DNA from: Pseudomonas sp. Marseille-Q3773
Lineage (GTDB): Bacteria; Pseudomonadota; Gammaproteobacteria; Pseudomonadales; Pseudomonadaceae
Reading direction: 5' to 3'
NCBI RefSeq assembly: GCF_916618955.1
Contig: NZ_OU745390.1
Span: 5,386,001 to 5,450,000 of the forward strand
DNA length: 64,000 nucleotides
The translations under genes and the position numbers were made by a program. Within the stretch, counting starts at the first letter, position 1, and every line of letters starts with the position of its first letter. The notes beneath the pieces are model-generated. The model searched no databases, was not told the origin of the DNA, and saw only the letters and a program-made list of their open reading frames with translations. This document shows positions 47,299 through 58,326 of this stretch, in pieces.

Positions 47299-48348
47299 AT
47301 GAGTCGATTCTGGAGCCCCTTCGTCAAGGACCTGGTGCCTTACGTACCGGGCGAGCAACCCAAGCTGGCGCGTCTGGTCAAGCTGAACACCAACGAGAAC
47401 CCCTATGGCCCGTCGCCCAAGGCGCTGGAAGCCATGCGTGGCGAGCTGAACGACAACCTGCGCCTGTACCCGGACCCGAACAGTGACCGCCTGAAGCAGG
47501 CGGTGGCCGAGTACTACGACGTGACCCCGGCGCAGGTGTTCGTCGGTAACGGCTCGGACGAGGGGCTGGCGCACATCTTCCACGGCCTGTTCCAGCACGC
47601 TCGCGGGCCTTTGCTGTTTCCCGATGTCAGCTACAGCTTCTACCCGGTGTACTGTGGCCTGTATGGCATCCCGTTCGAGCAGGTGGCGCTGGATGAGCAG
47701 TTCCAGATTCGCGTTGCCGACTACAACAAACCCAACGCCGGGATCATTTTCCCCAACCCTAACGCGCCGACCGGCTGCCTGCTGCCGTTGCAGGCGATCG
47801 AGCAGTTGCTGCAAGCCAACCGCGACTCGGTGGTGGTGGTGGACGAAGCCTACATCGACTTCGGCGGCGAGACCGCGATCAGCCTGGTGGATCGCTACGA
47901 CAACCTGCTGGTGACCCAGACCCTGTCGAAGTCACGCTCGCTCGCCGGCCTGCGGGTTGGCTTGGCAGTCGGCCACCCGGACCTGATCGAGGCGCTGGAG
48001 CGGATCAAGAACAGCTTCAACTCCTACCCGCTTGATCGCATGGCGATCGTAGGCGCTGCGGCTGCCTTCGAGGACAAGGCCTACTTCCAGGCAACCTGCC
48101 GCAAGGTGATCGACAGCCGTGAAGCGTTGGTCGAGCAGCTGGTCGGCAAGGGCTTCGAGGTATTGCCATCGGCGGCCAACTTCATCTTCGCCCGCCATCC
48201 CCAGCAGGATGCTGCACAGCTGTCGGCGCGCCTGCGCGAGCAGGGCGTGATCGTGCGTCACTTCAAGCAGGAGCGCATTGCCCAGTTCCTGCGTATCACC
48301 ATTGGCACGCCGGAAATGAACCAGGCGTTGCTCGATGCGTTGAGTTGA
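47299..48348 (+). CDS. hisC: Histidinol-phosphate aminotransferase HisC
   Basis: 349-aa PLP enzyme, fold type I. The Schiff-base lysine is in [13 protein letters not shown] (about residue 214), and the PLP phosphate motif [11 protein letters not shown] and NPNAPTG are typical. It converts imidazole-acetol phosphate to histidinol phosphate. Coupled to hisD. It may also act as an aromatic aminotransferase. Confidence 0.95.
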   Translation: MSRFWSPFVKDLVPYVPGEQPKLARLVKLNTNENPYGPSPKALEAMRGELNDNLRLYPDPNSDRLKQAVAEYYDVTPAQVFVGNGSDEGLAHIFHGLFQHARGPLLFPDVSYSFYPVYCGLYGIPFEQVALDEQFQIRVADYNKPNAGIIFPNPNAPTGCLLPLQAIEQLLQANRDSVVVVDEAYIDFGGETAISLVDRYDNLLVTQTLSKSRSLAGLRVGLAVGHPDLIEALERIKNSFNSYPLDRMAIVGAAAAFEDKAYFQATCRKVIDSREALVEQLVGKGFEVLPSAANFIFARHPQQDAAQLSARLREQGVIVRHFKQERIAQFLRITIGTPEMNQALLDALS

Positions 48349-48401
48349 GCCTGGTGTCCTGCGGGGGCTGATGCTATTCGTCCCTGCAGGGCATACCGTA
48401 C

Positions 48402-49598
48402 TCAGTATCTGATTTCCTCGATGTCCAGTGGCGTGCTGGCTGGCCGGGTGCGCACCGCTACCGGCGTCTCATCGAGTTTAAGCACATAGTCGTTGGCCTG
48501 GCGCATCCCCTCGGGATCGGTCCACTGCTGGTGGAAAGCCTGCACGGTGGCAACGACCTGACCATTCTTGTGAATGGTCACGGTCCCTGGCAAGTCGCTG
48601 TTCCACAACAATTTGCTTTCGGCTTCGATGGCCCGTGCCTTGCGTACGCCGGTAGCGCCCAGCAGCGGCGTACCGTCGAGCAGCCATTCCGGCAGCAAGT
48701 CGAGCCCCATATGCCTGAGCACGGTTGGGGCTACCGATGTCTGCGCTGCGTAGCCATACAAGCCATTGGGCCCTGGGTTGTCCTCTGGAATGCTGGGTTG
48801 GTTCAGCTCTTCATTCAACGGCTTGTTGCTGGCAATGAATACCGTCTTCTCCTGCTCGGTCACACCACCATGGCCAGCGCCCCAGTAATCCCGACCGTGG
48901 TCAGTGCAGACAATCACCAGCCAGTCCTCCTGCGGGTCCTGGGTCATTCGCTGTTCCACCTTGTCCAGCAAGCGCCCCAGGCGCTCGTCAGCTTCGCGCA
49001 GGGCTGCCTGGTAGGCCGGCCCGAAGCCACTGGCGTGGCCGGCCTGGTCGGGTTCATCAAGCTGAATGAAGGTGAAGTCGGCCGGGGTATTGCCCAGTAT
49101 TTCCAGGGTTCGCGTGATGACCTGCTCATCATTCAGGCCGCTTTCGCGCAGGTTGTTACCTTGCGCGTCGACCAGCAGATAGGCAGTGTTGATCGGCGAC
49201 CAGTTGACGATGCTGGCAATGTAGGCGTTTGGCCGTGCATCGCGTAGGCGCTTGAACAGGCTGGGGAACTCGGGAGCGATGCGCAAGGCTTCGGAGTTGG
49301 AGACCACCTTGTGCTTGTTGGCCCACACACCTGACAACAGGGTGATCCACCCCGGGCCGCTGACCGTGGCCTGCTAGCTGGCCCGCCCGGTTATGCCGCC
49401 GGCATAGGCCTTGCCATAGAACAGGCGCTTGTGCAGGTTGGTATCGGCGCCCAGCTGTTCGTAATGCTGAAGTTGGACGCCGTCCATGCCGATGATCAGC
49501 GTCTTCGGTTGCGTTTGCAGCGGTTTGACGTCGCAGCCATTGACCAGCAGCGCAGCCAGCAGCAGGGCGGTCCAGCGTAGGGCTCTGATGATCGACAT
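48402..49598 (-). pseudogene. Alkaline-phosphatase-superfamily lipoprotein, broken by in-frame amber codon
   Basis: The full reading frame is 399 codons. The start MSIIRALRWTALLLAALLVN followed by GCDVK is a lipoprotein signal, and LIIGMDGVQLQHYEQLGAD is the first metal-site strand of type I phosphodiesterase/nucleotide pyrophosphatase-like enzymes. After codon 74 a TAG at 49374-49376 stops translation, but the same frame continues unbroken with QATVSGPGWITLLSGVWANK and later TDHGRDYWGAGHGG (metal ligands Asp, His, His). The nucleophile region lies just after the stop, so the truncated product cannot be active. A CAG to TAG change would explain it. Either a recent pseudogene or a base-call error; no frameshift is present. 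Convergent with hisC. Confidence 0.88.
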
Positions 49599-49737
49599 AA
49601 GTCATGCCTTGATGAGGTCGGGCTCAAGCGTTGCAACAACCCCACGCGCTGACAACTGGTAGAAATGCCAGTTGAATTGCCGTGCGCAAGGCTTTCCATT
49701 AAGCTCCACGAATTCATCGGATGATTGGTTGAGTGAA

Positions 49738-50388
49738 ATGAGCAGCGAATTGACCAGGCGCTCACTGGTCGAACTTGCCGTCGAGCGCATGCGCGAACGC
49801 ATCCTCCAGGGCGACTGGCAAATCGGCCAACGTCTGCCCACCGAACCGGTGCTGGCCGTGGAGCTGGGCATCAGCCGTAATACCGTGCGCGAGGCCATGC
49901 GTGTGCTGGCTTTCAGCGGCCTGGTGGAAATTCGCCAGGGTGACGGCAGCTACCTGCGCACGGCCCAGGACCCATTGCAGGCGGTGCTGGCAATGTCACG
50001 CTGCTCACCTGAACATGCCCGTGAAACCCGCCACATCCTCGAAGCAGAGGCCATCGGCCTGGCTGCGCTGCGGCGTACCGATGCCGACCTGCAGGCGTTG
50101 CGTGATGCCCTGGCAGTCAGTGCCGGGCATTTTCATGGCGATGTTGCAGCCTACGTGGCCTGCGACCTGGTGTTCCACCAACGGCTGGTCGATGCCGCCC
50201 ACAATCCGGCACTCAGCGAGTTGTATCGCTACTTTTCCGGGGTGGTGGCTGCCGCGCTGCAGCACAACATGACCACCGTTCCGCGCTGCCAGGCCACGTT
50301 CGACCTGCACGGGCAGATTCTCGAGGCCATCGAGCAACGCGATGCGGAGCGGGCCAAGCGCCTGAGCCGTACCCTTATCGAATCCTGA
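49738..50388 (+). CDS. GntR/FadR-family transcriptional regulator
   Basis: 216-aa regulator. N-terminal winged helix: RSLVELAVERMRERILQGDW, then LPTEPVLAVELGISRNTVRE, ending GLVEIRQGDGSYLR. The C-terminal all-helical FCD domain (about 85-210) shows the Asp/His metal-site pattern (LEAEAIGLAALR, CDLVFHQRLVDAAHN, FDLHGQILEAI), so it is of the FadR subgroup binding small organic acids. It precedes an MFS exporter gene by 12 bp and probably controls it. ATG at 49738 has only a weak ribosome site (GAG). Confidence 0.88.
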   Translation: MSSELTRRSLVELAVERMRERILQGDWQIGQRLPTEPVLAVELGISRNTVREAMRVLAFSGLVEIRQGDGSYLRTAQDPLQAVLAMSRCSPEHARETRHILEAEAIGLAALRRTDADLQALRDALAVSAGHFHGDVAAYVACDLVFHQRLVDAAHNPALSELYRYFSGVVAAALQHNMTTVPRCQATFDLHGQILEAIEQRDAERAKRLSRTLIES

Positions 50389-50400
50389 CCCGAGAACGCC

Positions 50401-51680
50401 ATGGCTGAATCCATCACCCGTAATACCCCGCCACCTGAGCGAGATCTCGATGAGCTGCTGATCGATGCCGAGGCTGACGACGAGCAGGTCCAGCAGCAGC
50501 CCGTGCCGCTGCGGCGGCCATGGCTGCTGTTGCTCGGCCTGGTGCTGGTGGCGCTGAACCTTCGCCCGGCGTTGTCGAGCATGGCGCCGGTGCTTGGCCA
50601 GGTGTCCGCAGGCCTGGGGCTGAACGCCTCGCTGGCTGGTTTGCTGACCACCTTGCCAGTGCTGTGCCTGGGCCTGTTCGCTCCGTTGGCGCCAGTGCTG
50701 GCGCGTCGCTTCGGCAGTGAGCGGGTGATCCTCGGCATCCTCGCCAGCCTGGCGCTGGGCATCGTGGTACGCAGTAGCTTCGGTGCTATCGGAGTGTTCC
50801 TCGGCAGCCTGATGGCCGGGGCCAGCATCGGCATCATCGGCGTGCTGTTGCCGGGTATCGTCAAGCGCGACTTCCCGCAGCACGCCGGCACGCTGACCGG
50901 CGTGTACACCATGGCGCTATGCCTGGGCGCGGCCATGGCAGCAGGGGCCACCGTCCCTCTGGGGCAACACTTCGACGGCAGCTGGGCGCTGGGGCTGGGC
51001 TTCTGGGCGCTACCGGCGTTGCTGGCCATGCTGGTCTGGCTGCCCCAGGCCCGCCAGGGGCATGGCTTGCACAAGGTGGCGTATCGCGTGCGTGGCCTGT
51101 GGCGTGATCCGTTGGCCTGGCAGGTGACCTTGTACATGGGCCTGCAATCGTCGCTGGCCTACATCGTGTTCGGTTGGTTGCCGTCAATCCTGATCGGTCG
51201 CGGCCTGAGTCCGACCGCGGCGGGGTTGGTGCTGTCGGGATCGGTGATCGTGCAGTTGGTCAGTTCGCTCAGTGCGCCGTGGCTGGCCACGCGCGGCAAG
51301 GACCAGCGGCTGGCGATCGTGCTGGTCATGCTGACCACCCTGGCCGGCTTGTTCGGTTGCCTGTATGCGCCGATTGCCGGGCTGTGGGGCTGGGCGGTAC
51401 TGCTGGGCCTGGGGCAGGGCGGTACCTTCGCCCTGGCGCTGACCTTGATCGTGCTGCGTTCGAAAGACGCCCATGTGGCAGCCAACCTGTCGAGCATGGC
51501 CCAGGGCGTGGGCTACACCTTGGCATCGATGGGGCCGTTTGCGGTGGGGTTGGTGCACGACCTGAGCGGGGCTGGGCCGCCGTGGGCTGGATCTTTGCCG
51601 TGCTGGGGGTTGGCGCCATCATCTTCGGGCTGGGGGCTGGGCGGGCTTTGCATGTGCAAGTGACCAGCGAGAAGGTTTGA
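50401..51680 (+). pseudogene. CynX/NimT-type MFS transporter with C-terminal frameshift
   Basis: Twelve-helix MFS transporter of the CynX (cyanate permease-like) family: NLRPALSSMAPVLGQ near the first helix, GIIGVLLPGIVKRDFPQ in helix 5 and ALTLIVLRSKD. The frame is intact to about residue 390, then reads into non-homologous GAGPPWAGSLPCWGLAPS and stops at 51663. In the -1 frame the chain continues as a proper last helix, GGWAAVGWIFAVLGVGAIIF, and stops at 51678-51680. One missing G in the GGGG run at 51568-51571 explains this. The last helix is scrambled, so function may be lost or reduced. Could be a sequencing homopolymer error. Confidence 0.85.
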
Positions 51681-51709
51681 AGGTGAACCTGCCAGTACCA
51701 GCCTCTTTG

Positions 51710-51731
51710 CCAGTACCGGCCCGGGTACTGG
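51710..51731 (+). terminator. Hairpin after the MFS gene
   Basis: CCAGTACC, 6-nt loop, GGTACTGG, about 30 bp after the ancestral MFS stop. A partial copy of the left arm (CCAGTACCAG) occurs at 51692-51701. No T-tract, so a weak terminator at most. Confidence 0.35.
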
Positions 51732-51789
51732 TATAAGCCAGTGGGGCAGATTATCGTGCTGCTTTCGACCCCAGGACGGACCAGCCCTC

Positions 51790-52266
51790 ATGAGCGACGC
51801 CAACCGTGAACTCATCACCCGCTTCTACCAGGCCTTCCAGCGCCTTGACGCCGAGGCCATGGTGGCCTGCTACAGCGACGATATCGTCTTCAGCGACCCG
51901 GTATTCGGAACCTTGCGCGGCGAGGACGCGGGTGACATGTGGCGGATGCTCACCACCCGGGCCAAGGATTTCACCCTGACGTTCGACGGCGTGCGCGCCG
52001 ATGAGCGCAGTGGTGGCGCGCACTGGGTCGCCACCTACCTGTTCAGCCAGACCGGCCGCACCGTGGTCAACGATATCCAGGCGCGTTTCCTGATCCGCGA
52101 CGGGCTGATCTGCCAGCATGACGACACGTTTGATCTGTGGCGCTGGTCGCGGCAGGCACTGGGTATCCCCGGGGTGTTGCTGGGATGGTCGCCGTGGTTG
52201 CAGAACAAGGTGCGCCTGCAGGCATTCAAGGGCTTGCGCGGGTTCCAGCAGGCCAAAGGTGAGTGA
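51790..52266 (+). CDS. NTF2-like / SnoaL-fold protein
   Basis: 158-aa protein of the NTF2-like superfamily (ketosteroid isomerase/SnoaL fold): [20 protein letters not shown], then [20 protein letters not shown]. Its C-terminal 40 residues ([20 protein letters not shown]) follow the NTF2 core and are typical of a conserved Pseudomonas group of unknown function. No catalytic assignment can be made. It overlaps the next gene by 8 bases. Confidence 0.8.
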   Translation: MSDANRELITRFYQAFQRLDAEAMVACYSDDIVFSDPVFGTLRGEDAGDMWRMLTTRAKDFTLTFDGVRADERSGGAHWVATYLFSQTGRTVVNDIQARFLIRDGLICQHDDTFDLWRWSRQALGIPGVLLGWSPWLQNKVRLQAFKGLRGFQQAKGE

Positions 52267-52552
52267 CGTCGTCGAAACCAGCGCTGGCAAGCCCTGGTAC
52301 GTGTATCTGGTCAGGGCTGCCAATGGTTCGCTGTATTGCGGCATCAGCGATGATCCGCAACGGCGCTTTCTGGCACACCAGAAAGGGCAGGGGGCACGTT
52401 ATTTCAAGACCAGCCCGGCCCAGGCGCTGGTGTATGTTGAGCAATGGCCGGACAAAGGCGAGGCGTTGCGCCAGGAGCGGCTGGTGAAGCGCCTGCGCAA
52501 GTCGGCGAAGGAGGCGTTGGTCGCCGCCTATGGCAGCGCTTCTGCGCCCTAG
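52259..52552 (+). CDS. GIY-YIG domain protein (UPF0213, YhbQ-like)
   Basis: 97-aa single-domain GIY-YIG nuclease-like protein: the motif appears as [20 protein letters not shown] (Y...LYCGIS), followed by the conserved Arg in PQRRFLAHQ and a Glu in [11 protein letters not shown]. The start is GTG at 52259, overlapping the previous gene. YhbQ-type proteins have DNA nuclease activity in vitro but unclear roles. It is not linked to any mobile element. Confidence 0.88.
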   Translation: MSDVVETSAGKPWYVYLVRAANGSLYCGISDDPQRRFLAHQKGQGARYFKTSPAQALVYVEQWPDKGEALRQERLVKRLRKSAKEALVAAYGSASAP

Positions 52553-52635
52553 GGCCGCTTCGCCGCCCAAGGCGACACAAGGCCGCTGCTTGTATCTCGA
52601 CTTTCGCCTCGCAAGAGGCGGTCTTAGCAGCGCCT

Positions 52636-53643
52636 TCAGTCCTTGCGCCGCTTCAGCTGGTCCACCAGGGTGGTCGGCAGTCCCTTGATGATCAAGGTTC
52701 CGGCCGCTTCGTCATACTCCACCCTGTCCCCCAGCAGATGCGCTTCGAAGCTGATCGACAGCCCTTCGGCACGTCCGGTGAAGCGACGGAACTGGTTGAG
52801 GGTGCGTTTGTCCGCAGGAATTTCCGGTGACAGGCCGTAATCCTTGTTGCGGATGTGGTCGTAGAACGCCTTCGGCCGGTCCTCGTCGATCAGGCTGGAC
52901 AGCTCTTCCAGGGTCACTGGCTCGCCCAGCTTGGTCTGGGTGGTGGCGTAGTCCACCAGGGTCTGGGTCTTTTCGCGGGCAGATTCTTCCGGCAGGTCTT
53001 CGCTCTCGACGAAGTCGCTGAAGGCCTTGAGCAGAGTGCGGGTTTCGCCCGGGCCGTCGACACCTTCCTGGCAGCCGATGAAATCGCGGAAGTAGTCGGA
53101 GACTTTCTTGCCGTTCTTGCCCTTGATGAACGAAATGTACTGCCTGGAGTTCTGGTTGTTCTTCCATTCCGACAGGTTGATCCGCGCCGCCAGGTGCAGC
53201 TGCCCGAGGTCGAGATGACGCGAAGGCGTCACGTCAAGTTCGGCGTTCACCGCCACGCCTTCGCTGTGGTGCAGCAGGGCGATCGCCAGGTATTCGGTCA
53301 TGCCTTGCTGGTAATGGGCAAACAGGATGTGGCCGCCGGTGGACAGGTTGGACTCTTCCATCAGCTTCTGCAGGTGCTCCACTGCCACGCGACTGAAGGC
53401 GGTGAAATCCTTTTCTTCGTCCAGGTACTGCTTCAGCCAGCCGCTCAGCGGGTAGGCGCCGGACTCACCGTGAAAGAAACCCCAGGCCTTGCCTTGCTTG
53501 GCGTTATAGCTGTCATTGAGGTCGGCCAGCAGGTTTTCGATGGCATCGGAGGCGGCCAGCTCGGACTCGCGGGCATGCAGTACGGCGGGGCTGCCATCGG
53601 GCTTTTTGTCGATCAGGTGAACGATGCAATGACGGATTGGCAT
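52636..53643 (-). CDS. yejK: Nucleoid-associated protein YejK/NdpA
   Basis: 335-aa nucleoid-associated protein of the YejK/NdpA (37-kDa) family. The start [20 protein letters not shown] is the family N-terminus, and [20 protein letters not shown] near 185-204 is conserved. The ATG at 53641-53643 has a modest GAGAA upstream. It is divergent from the HU gene hupN across 371 bp, so two chromosome-structuring proteins share a regulatory region. A GCAA-capped hairpin (CGCCTC/GAGGCG, 52605-52620) lies between its stop and the convergent GIY-YIG gene. Confidence 0.93.
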   Translation of the reverse strand: MPIRHCIVHLIDKKPDGSPAVLHARESELAASDAIENLLADLNDSYNAKQGKAWGFFHGESGAYPLSGWLKQYLDEEKDFTAFSRVAVEHLQKLMEESNLSTGGHILFAHYQQGMTEYLAIALLHHSEGVAVNAELDVTPSRHLDLGQLHLAARINLSEWKNNQNSRQYISFIKGKNGKKVSDYFRDFIGCQEGVDGPGETRTLLKAFSDFVESEDLPEESAREKTQTLVDYATTQTKLGEPVTLEELSSLIDEDRPKAFYDHIRNKDYGLSPEIPADKRTLNQFRRFTGRAEGLSISFEAHLLGDRVEYDEAAGTLIIKGLPTTLVDQLKRRKD

Positions 53644-54014
53644 GGAATTCTCGGCGGGCTGCAAAAAGTGCCAAGTTTACCCCAGACACCAGATGATGCA
53701 GTGGCCGGATGTTGGCAGAAATGCCGGTTGTTCGTTTTTTGTCCAGATTTGTACGTTTAAGGCGAAAACCCCCGAAAAACCTGTATTAAAACGAAGTGCG
53801 CAGCGGATATTTATCCGTTCCTGTGGTAGCTTTGCGCGGTCTTGCGCCCTGCATGTGGCGCATTGCTGGCAACGTGCTGCCGGCGTGTCGAACCAAACGC
53901 CGATTTGCGTATCTACATACGCGATTGGCGCGGCCCTCCACTTTCAGGGGCTGGCCCGATAACGCCGTTAGCCCGCTGCATAACCATCGAATTTGATAGG
54001 GAAGGAACACCACC
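53644..54014. promoter_or_regulatory. 371-bp divergent regulatory region yejK / hupN
   Basis: No gene is supported here. Two short dyads stand out: CGGATA-TT-TATCCG at 53804-53817 and GCGTAT-CTAC-ATACGC at 53907-53922. AGGGAAGGAA before 54015 is the hupN ribosome site. I could not identify a convincing -35/-10 pair. Confidence 0.45.
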
Positions 54015-54296
54015 ATGGCATTGACCAAAGACCAACTGATTGCCGACATCGCCGAATCGATCGCCGCGCCAAAAGCCACCGCCAAGAACGCTCTGGAGCA
54101 ACTGGGCCAGATCGTTGCCGACCAGCTGGAAAACGGCGCTGAAATCACTCTGCCAGGCATCGGCAAGCTGAAAGTCACCGAGCGTCCTGCCCGTACCGGC
54201 CGCAACCCTTCGACTGGCGCTGCCATCGAAATCGCTGCCAAGAAAGTCGTCAAATTCGTTCCAGCCAAAGTGCTGACCGACGCCATCAACAAGTAA
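54015..54296 (+). CDS. hupN: HU-family DNA-binding protein HupN
   Basis: 93-aa HU-type histone-like protein. The DNA-binding signature is GKLKVTERPARTGRNPSTGA around residues 49-68, with the Arg-Asn-Pro tip. P. putida has three HU genes (hupA, hupB, hupN); this position next to rlmF and valS is hupN as I remember KT2440. It ends at a strong terminator. Confidence 0.93.
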   Translation: MALTKDQLIADIAESIAAPKATAKNALEQLGQIVADQLENGAEITLPGIGKLKVTERPARTGRNPSTGAAIEIAAKKVVKFVPAKVLTDAINK

Positions 54297-54314
54297 TTGT
54301 TGAAGCTTTGACGA

Positions 54315-54347
54315 AACCGCGCCCGGCTTGCCTGGGCGCGGTTTTTT
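54315..54347. terminator. Rho-independent terminator between hupN and rlmF
   Basis: AACCGCGCCC, 9-nt loop, GGGCGCGGTT, then TTTTT. Perfect 10-bp stem. It serves hupN and, being palindromic between convergent genes, may also serve rlmF. Confidence 0.9.
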
Positions 54348-55300
54348 CATGCCTGTTGTTTACGCCGGGCGTGCCAGGCCTGGCGCGCTGCCTCGTCGAG
54401 GAAGCTCCAGGCGACCATGCGGCTGTGTTTCTGCCCCTGGCCCATTTCGGCGACGTGCACGGCCTTGGCGCCGGCCCTCTTCAGCGCGGCTTCGATTCCT
54501 GGCAGGTTGCTGGCCTTGGACACCAGACTGGTGAACCACAGCACCCGTTCTGCGTACTGCACGCTTTCGCCAACCAGCTGGGTGACGAAACGGATCTCGC
54601 CGCCCTCGCACCACAGTTCATTGTTCTGGCCACCGAAGTTCAGCACCGGCAGCTTGCGCTTGGGGTCCTGCTTGCCGAGGTTCTTCCATTTGCGCTGGCT
54701 GCCGCGGGTGGCTTCGTCGCGTGAGGCATGGAAGGGCGGGTTGCACAGGGTCAGGTCGAAGCGTTCGTCGTTCTGCAGCAGGCCGCTGAGGATGTGTGCA
54801 CGGTTGGCCTGCTGGCGCAGGGTGATGACCTTGTCCAGGCGGTTGGCCTGGACGATGGCCTTGGCCGAGGCCAGGGCCACCGGGTCGATGTCCGAACCCA
54901 GGAAGCGCCAGCGGTAATCACTGTGGCCAAGCAGCGGGTAGATGCAGTTGGCGCCGACGCCGATGTCCAGGGCGCGGACCTGCGCGCCTTTGGGGATCTC
55001 ACCGGCGTTATCGTCGGCCAGCAGGTCGGCCGCCACGTGGATGTAGTCGGCACGACCAGGAATGGGCGGGCACAGGTAATCGGCCGGTATGTCCCAGTGC
55101 TGGATGCCGTACTGGGCCTTGAGCAAGGCGCGGTTGAATACCCGCACGGCTTCGGGGTTGGCGAAGTCGATGCTGGGTTTGCCGTGAGGGTTGGTGATGG
55201 TAAAGCGCGCCAGGTCAGGGTGGGCCTTGATCAGGCTGGGAAAGTCATAGCGGCCCTGGTGGCGGTTGCGCGGGTGCAGGGTGGGTTTGTTCGCGGTCAT
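54347..55300 (-). CDS. rlmF: 23S rRNA (adenine-1618-N6)-methyltransferase RlmF
   Basis: 317-aa SAM-dependent methyltransferase (YbiN family). SAM motif [17 protein letters not shown] near 106-121 and catalytic NPPF in [11 protein letters not shown] are clear. ATG at 55298-55300 gives [20 protein letters not shown], the family N-terminus. The stop is embedded in the shared terminator with hupN. Confidence 0.95.
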   Translation of the reverse strand: MTANKPTLHPRNRHQGRYDFPSLIKAHPDLARFTITNPHGKPSIDFANPEAVRVFNRALLKAQYGIQHWDIPADYLCPPIPGRADYIHVAADLLADDNAGEIPKGAQVRALDIGVGANCIYPLLGHSDYRWRFLGSDIDPVALASAKAIVQANRLDKVITLRQQANRAHILSGLLQNDERFDLTLCNPPFHASRDEATRGSQRKWKNLGKQDPKRKLPVLNFGGQNNELWCEGGEIRFVTQLVGESVQYAERVLWFTSLVSKASNLPGIEAALKRAGAKAVHVAEMGQGQKHSRMVAWSFLDEAARQAWHARRKQQA

Positions 55301-55342
55301 GGCAGTGTCCAGCCCTATACGAGCGGTGGCTGATAGAGCCTG

Positions 55343-55462
55343 GGGCTGCTTTGCAGCCCTTTCGCGACACAAGGCCGCTCCTACAGGATAGCGGCGCCCT
55401 TCAAACCGGCGCCGTCCCTGTAGGAGCGGCCTTGTGTCGCGAAAGGGCCGCACAGCGGCCCC
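55343..55462. repeat. Third-class 45-bp inverted repeat pair between rlmF and valS
   Basis: Units 55343-55387 and 55418-55462 are near-perfect reverse complements, sharing TTTCGCGACACAAGGCCGCT and CCTACAGG. The sequence differs from both other repeat classes in the window. The pair lies downstream of valS and upstream of rlmF, both on the minus strand. Confidence 0.85.
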
Positions 55463-55479
55463 AGCTGTTTCTCTAGTGA

Positions 55480-58326
55480 TTAAAGCGCAGCAATCCGCGC
55501 GTGCTGCTCGGTAAAGTTGGCCAGGGCCTGTTCGGACTCGGCCAGCTTGGCGCGTTCCTTCTCGATCACCGCAGGCGGGGCCTTGTCGACGAAAGCCGCG
55601 TTGGACAGCTTGCCACCCACGCGTGCCACTTCACCCTGCAAGCGCTGGATTTCCTTGTTCAGGCGCGCCAGCTCGGCATCCTTGTCGATCAGGCCGGCCA
55701 TTGGTACCAGCACCTGCAGGTCACCGACCAGGGCGGTGGCCGACAGCGGGGCTTCGTCGGCATCGCTCAGCACGGTGAACGACTCGACCTTGGCCAGCTT
55801 CTTCAGCAGGGCTTCGTTTTCCTGCAGGCGACGCTGGTCATCGGCGTTGGCGTTCTTCAGGAACAGCGGCAGCGGCTTGCCCGGGCCGATGTTCATCTCG
55901 GCGCGGATGTTGCGCAGGCCGACCATCAGCTCCTTGAGCCATTCGATGTCGCCTTCGGCGGCCGGGTCGATGCGGCTTTCATTGGCCACTGGCCATGGCT
56001 GCAGCATGATGGTCTTGCCGCTGATGCCCGCCAGCGGCGCGATGCGCTGCCAGATTTCTTCGGTGATGAACGGCATGAACGGATGCGCCAGGCGCAGTGC
56101 TACTTCCAGCACACGCACCAAGGTGCGGCGGGTGCCACGGGCGCGCTCGACCGGTGCGTTCTCGTCCCACAATACCGGCTTGGACAATTCCAGGTACCAG
56201 TCGCAGTACTGGTTCCAGATGAACTCGTACAGTGCCTGGCTGGCCAGGTCGAAGCGGAACTGCTCCAGCTGGCGGGTCACTTCGGCTTCGGTGCGCTGCA
56301 GCTGCGAGATGATCCAGCGGTCGGCCAGCGAGAGCTCGACGGCTTCGCCGTTCTGGCCGCAGTCCTCGCCCTTGTCCAGCACGTAGCGGGCGGCGTTCCA
56401 GATCTTGTTGCAGAAGTTGCGGTAGCCTTCGACGCGGCCCATGTCGAACTTGATGTCGCGGCCGGTGGAGGCCAGCGAGCAGAAGGTGAAGCGCAGGGCA
56501 TCGGTGCCGTAGCTGGCAATACCTTCCGGGAACTCGGCCTTGGTCTGCTTGGCGATCTTCTCGGCCAGCTTCGGCTGCATCATGCCGCTGGTGCGTTTTT
56601 CCAGCAGCGCGTCGAGGGTGATGCCGTCGACGATATCCAGCGGGTCCAGCACGTTGCCCTTGGACTTGGACATCTTCTGGCCCTGGCCGTCACGCACCAG
56701 GCCGTGCACGTACACGGTCTTGAACGGTACCTGCGGGGTGCCGTCCTCGTTCTTGATCAGGTGCATGGTCAGCATGATCATGCGCGCAACCCAGAAGAAG
56801 ATGATGTCGAAGCCGGTCACCAGCACATCGGTGGAGTGGAACTTCTTGAGGAACTCGGTCTGCTCCGGCCAGCCCAGGGTGGAAAAGGTCCACAGGCCCG
56901 AACTGAACCAGGTGTCGAGTACGTCGTCGTCCTGACGCAGGGCAACGTCGGCGCCCAGGTTGTGCTTGGCGCGCACTTCTTCCTCGTTGCGGCCGACATA
57001 GACCTGGCCGGCCTCGTCGTACCACGCCGGGATGCGATGGCCCCACCACAGCTGACGGCTGATGCACCAGTCCTGGATGTCGCGCATCCAGGAGAAGTAC
57101 ATGTTCTCGTACTGCTTGGGCACGAACTGGATGCGGCCATCTTCCACGGCGGCGATGGCGGGTTCTGCCAGCGGTTTGGTGGAAACGTACCACTGGTCGG
57201 TCAGCCACGGCTCGATGACGGTGCCCGAACGGTCGCCTTTCGGCACCTTCAGGGCGTGGTCATCGATGCTCACCAGCAGGCCCTGGGCGTCGAGGTCGGC
57301 GACGATCTGTTTACGCGCGACGAAGCGGTCGAGGTTGGCGTACTGGGCCGGCAGGCGGGTATCGACCTGCTCGTTGACGCTGCCGTCGAGGTTGAAGGCC
57401 TGGGCGCTGGCCAGCACGAAGGCGTTCTTGTCGAAGATGTTCAGCAGCGGCAGGTTGTGGCGCTTGCCGACTTCGTAATCGTTGAAATCGTGGGCCGGGG
57501 TGATCTTCACGCAGCCGGTACCGAACTCGGGGTCGCAGTAATCGTCGGCGATGATCGGGATGCGACGGCCGACCAGCGGCAGTTCGACGAACTTGCCGAT
57601 CAGTGCCTGGTAGCGCTCGTCGTTCGGGTTGACCGCTACGGCGGCGTCACCCAGCAGGGTTTCCGGACGGGTGGTGGCGACGACCAGGTAATCCTTGCCT
57701 TCGGCGGTCTTGGCGCCGTCGGCCAGCGGGTAGCGCAGGTTCCACAGGTGGCCCTTCTCGTCGTGGTTTTCCACCTCGAGGTCGGAGATGGCCGTGTGCA
57801 GCTTGGTGTCCCAGTTGACCAGGCGCTTGCCGCGGTAGATCAGGCCGTCCTCGTGCAGGCGCACGAAGGCTTCCTTGACCGCTTCGGACAGGCCGTCGTC
57901 CATGGTGAAGCGCTCGCGGCTCCAGTCCACCGACGAGCCCAGGCGGCGGATCTGCCGGCTGATGTTGCCGCCGGACTGGTCCTTCCATTCCCAGACCTTT
58001 TCCAGGAACTTTTCGCGGCCCAGGTCATGCCGGTTCTGGCCCTTGGCCTCAAGCTGGCGCTCGACCAGCATCTGGGTGGCGATACCGGCGTGGTCGGTGC
58101 CGGGCTGCCACAGGGTGTCGCGGCCTTGCATGCGGCGGAAACGGATCAGGGCATCCATGATCGCGTTGTTGAAGCCGTGGCCCATGTGCAGGCTGCCGGT
58201 CACGTTCGGCGGCGGGATCATGATGGTGTAGGACTCGCCTGCACCTTGTGGGGCGAAATAGTTCTCGGACTCCCAGGTGTTGTACCAGGAAGTTTCGATG
58301 GCGTGCGGCTGGTAGGTCTTATCCAT
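55480..58326 (-). CDS. valS: Valyl-tRNA synthetase ValS
   Basis: 948-aa class I synthetase. HIGH motif appears as [20 protein letters not shown] (near residue 45) and KMSKS as [10 protein letters not shown] (about 553-562). The CP1 editing domain (about 200-340) includes [11 protein letters not shown]. The C-terminal Val-tRNA coiled coil (about 885-948) ends [16 protein letters not shown] at 58324-58326 ([20 protein letters not shown]); an ATG seven codons upstream is possible but lacks a ribosome site too. Confidence 0.98.
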   Translation of the reverse strand: MDKTYQPHAIETSWYNTWESENYFAPQGAGESYTIMIPPPNVTGSLHMGHGFNNAIMDALIRFRRMQGRDTLWQPGTDHAGIATQMLVERQLEAKGQNRHDLGREKFLEKVWEWKDQSGGNISRQIRRLGSSVDWSRERFTMDDGLSEAVKEAFVRLHEDGLIYRGKRLVNWDTKLHTAISDLEVENHDEKGHLWNLRYPLADGAKTAEGKDYLVVATTRPETLLGDAAVAVNPNDERYQALIGKFVELPLVGRRIPIIADDYCDPEFGTGCVKITPAHDFNDYEVGKRHNLPLLNIFDKNAFVLASAQAFNLDGSVNEQVDTRLPAQYANLDRFVARKQIVADLDAQGLLVSIDDHALKVPKGDRSGTVIEPWLTDQWYVSTKPLAEPAIAAVEDGRIQFVPKQYENMYFSWMRDIQDWCISRQLWWGHRIPAWYDEAGQVYVGRNEEEVRAKHNLGADVALRQDDDVLDTWFSSGLWTFSTLGWPEQTEFLKKFHSTDVLVTGFDIIFFWVARMIMLTMHLIKNEDGTPQVPFKTVYVHGLVRDGQGQKMSKSKGNVLDPLDIVDGITLDALLEKRTSGMMQPKLAEKIAKQTKAEFPEGIASYGTDALRFTFCSLASTGRDIKFDMGRVEGYRNFCNKIWNAARYVLDKGEDCGQNGEAVELSLADRWIISQLQRTEAEVTRQLEQFRFDLASQALYEFIWNQYCDWYLELSKPVLWDENAPVERARGTRRTLVRVLEVALRLAHPFMPFITEEIWQRIAPLAGISGKTIMLQPWPVANESRIDPAAEGDIEWLKELMVGLRNIRAEMNIGPGKPLPLFLKNANADDQRRLQENEALLKKLAKVESFTVLSDADEAPLSATALVGDLQVLVPMAGLIDKDAELARLNKEIQRLQGEVARVGGKLSNAAFVDKAPPAVIEKERAKLAESEQALANFTEQHARIAAL

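Noticed and set aside
48402..49337. Treating the 311-codon part as an independent full gene
   Set aside because: It lacks the signal peptide and first metal-binding strand that are present in the same frame just upstream of the TAG.
52259..52552. GIY-YIG gene considered as a homing endonuclease or mobile element
   Set aside because: It is a single-domain UPF0213-type protein in an overlapping gene pair, with no intron, inverted ends or target duplication.
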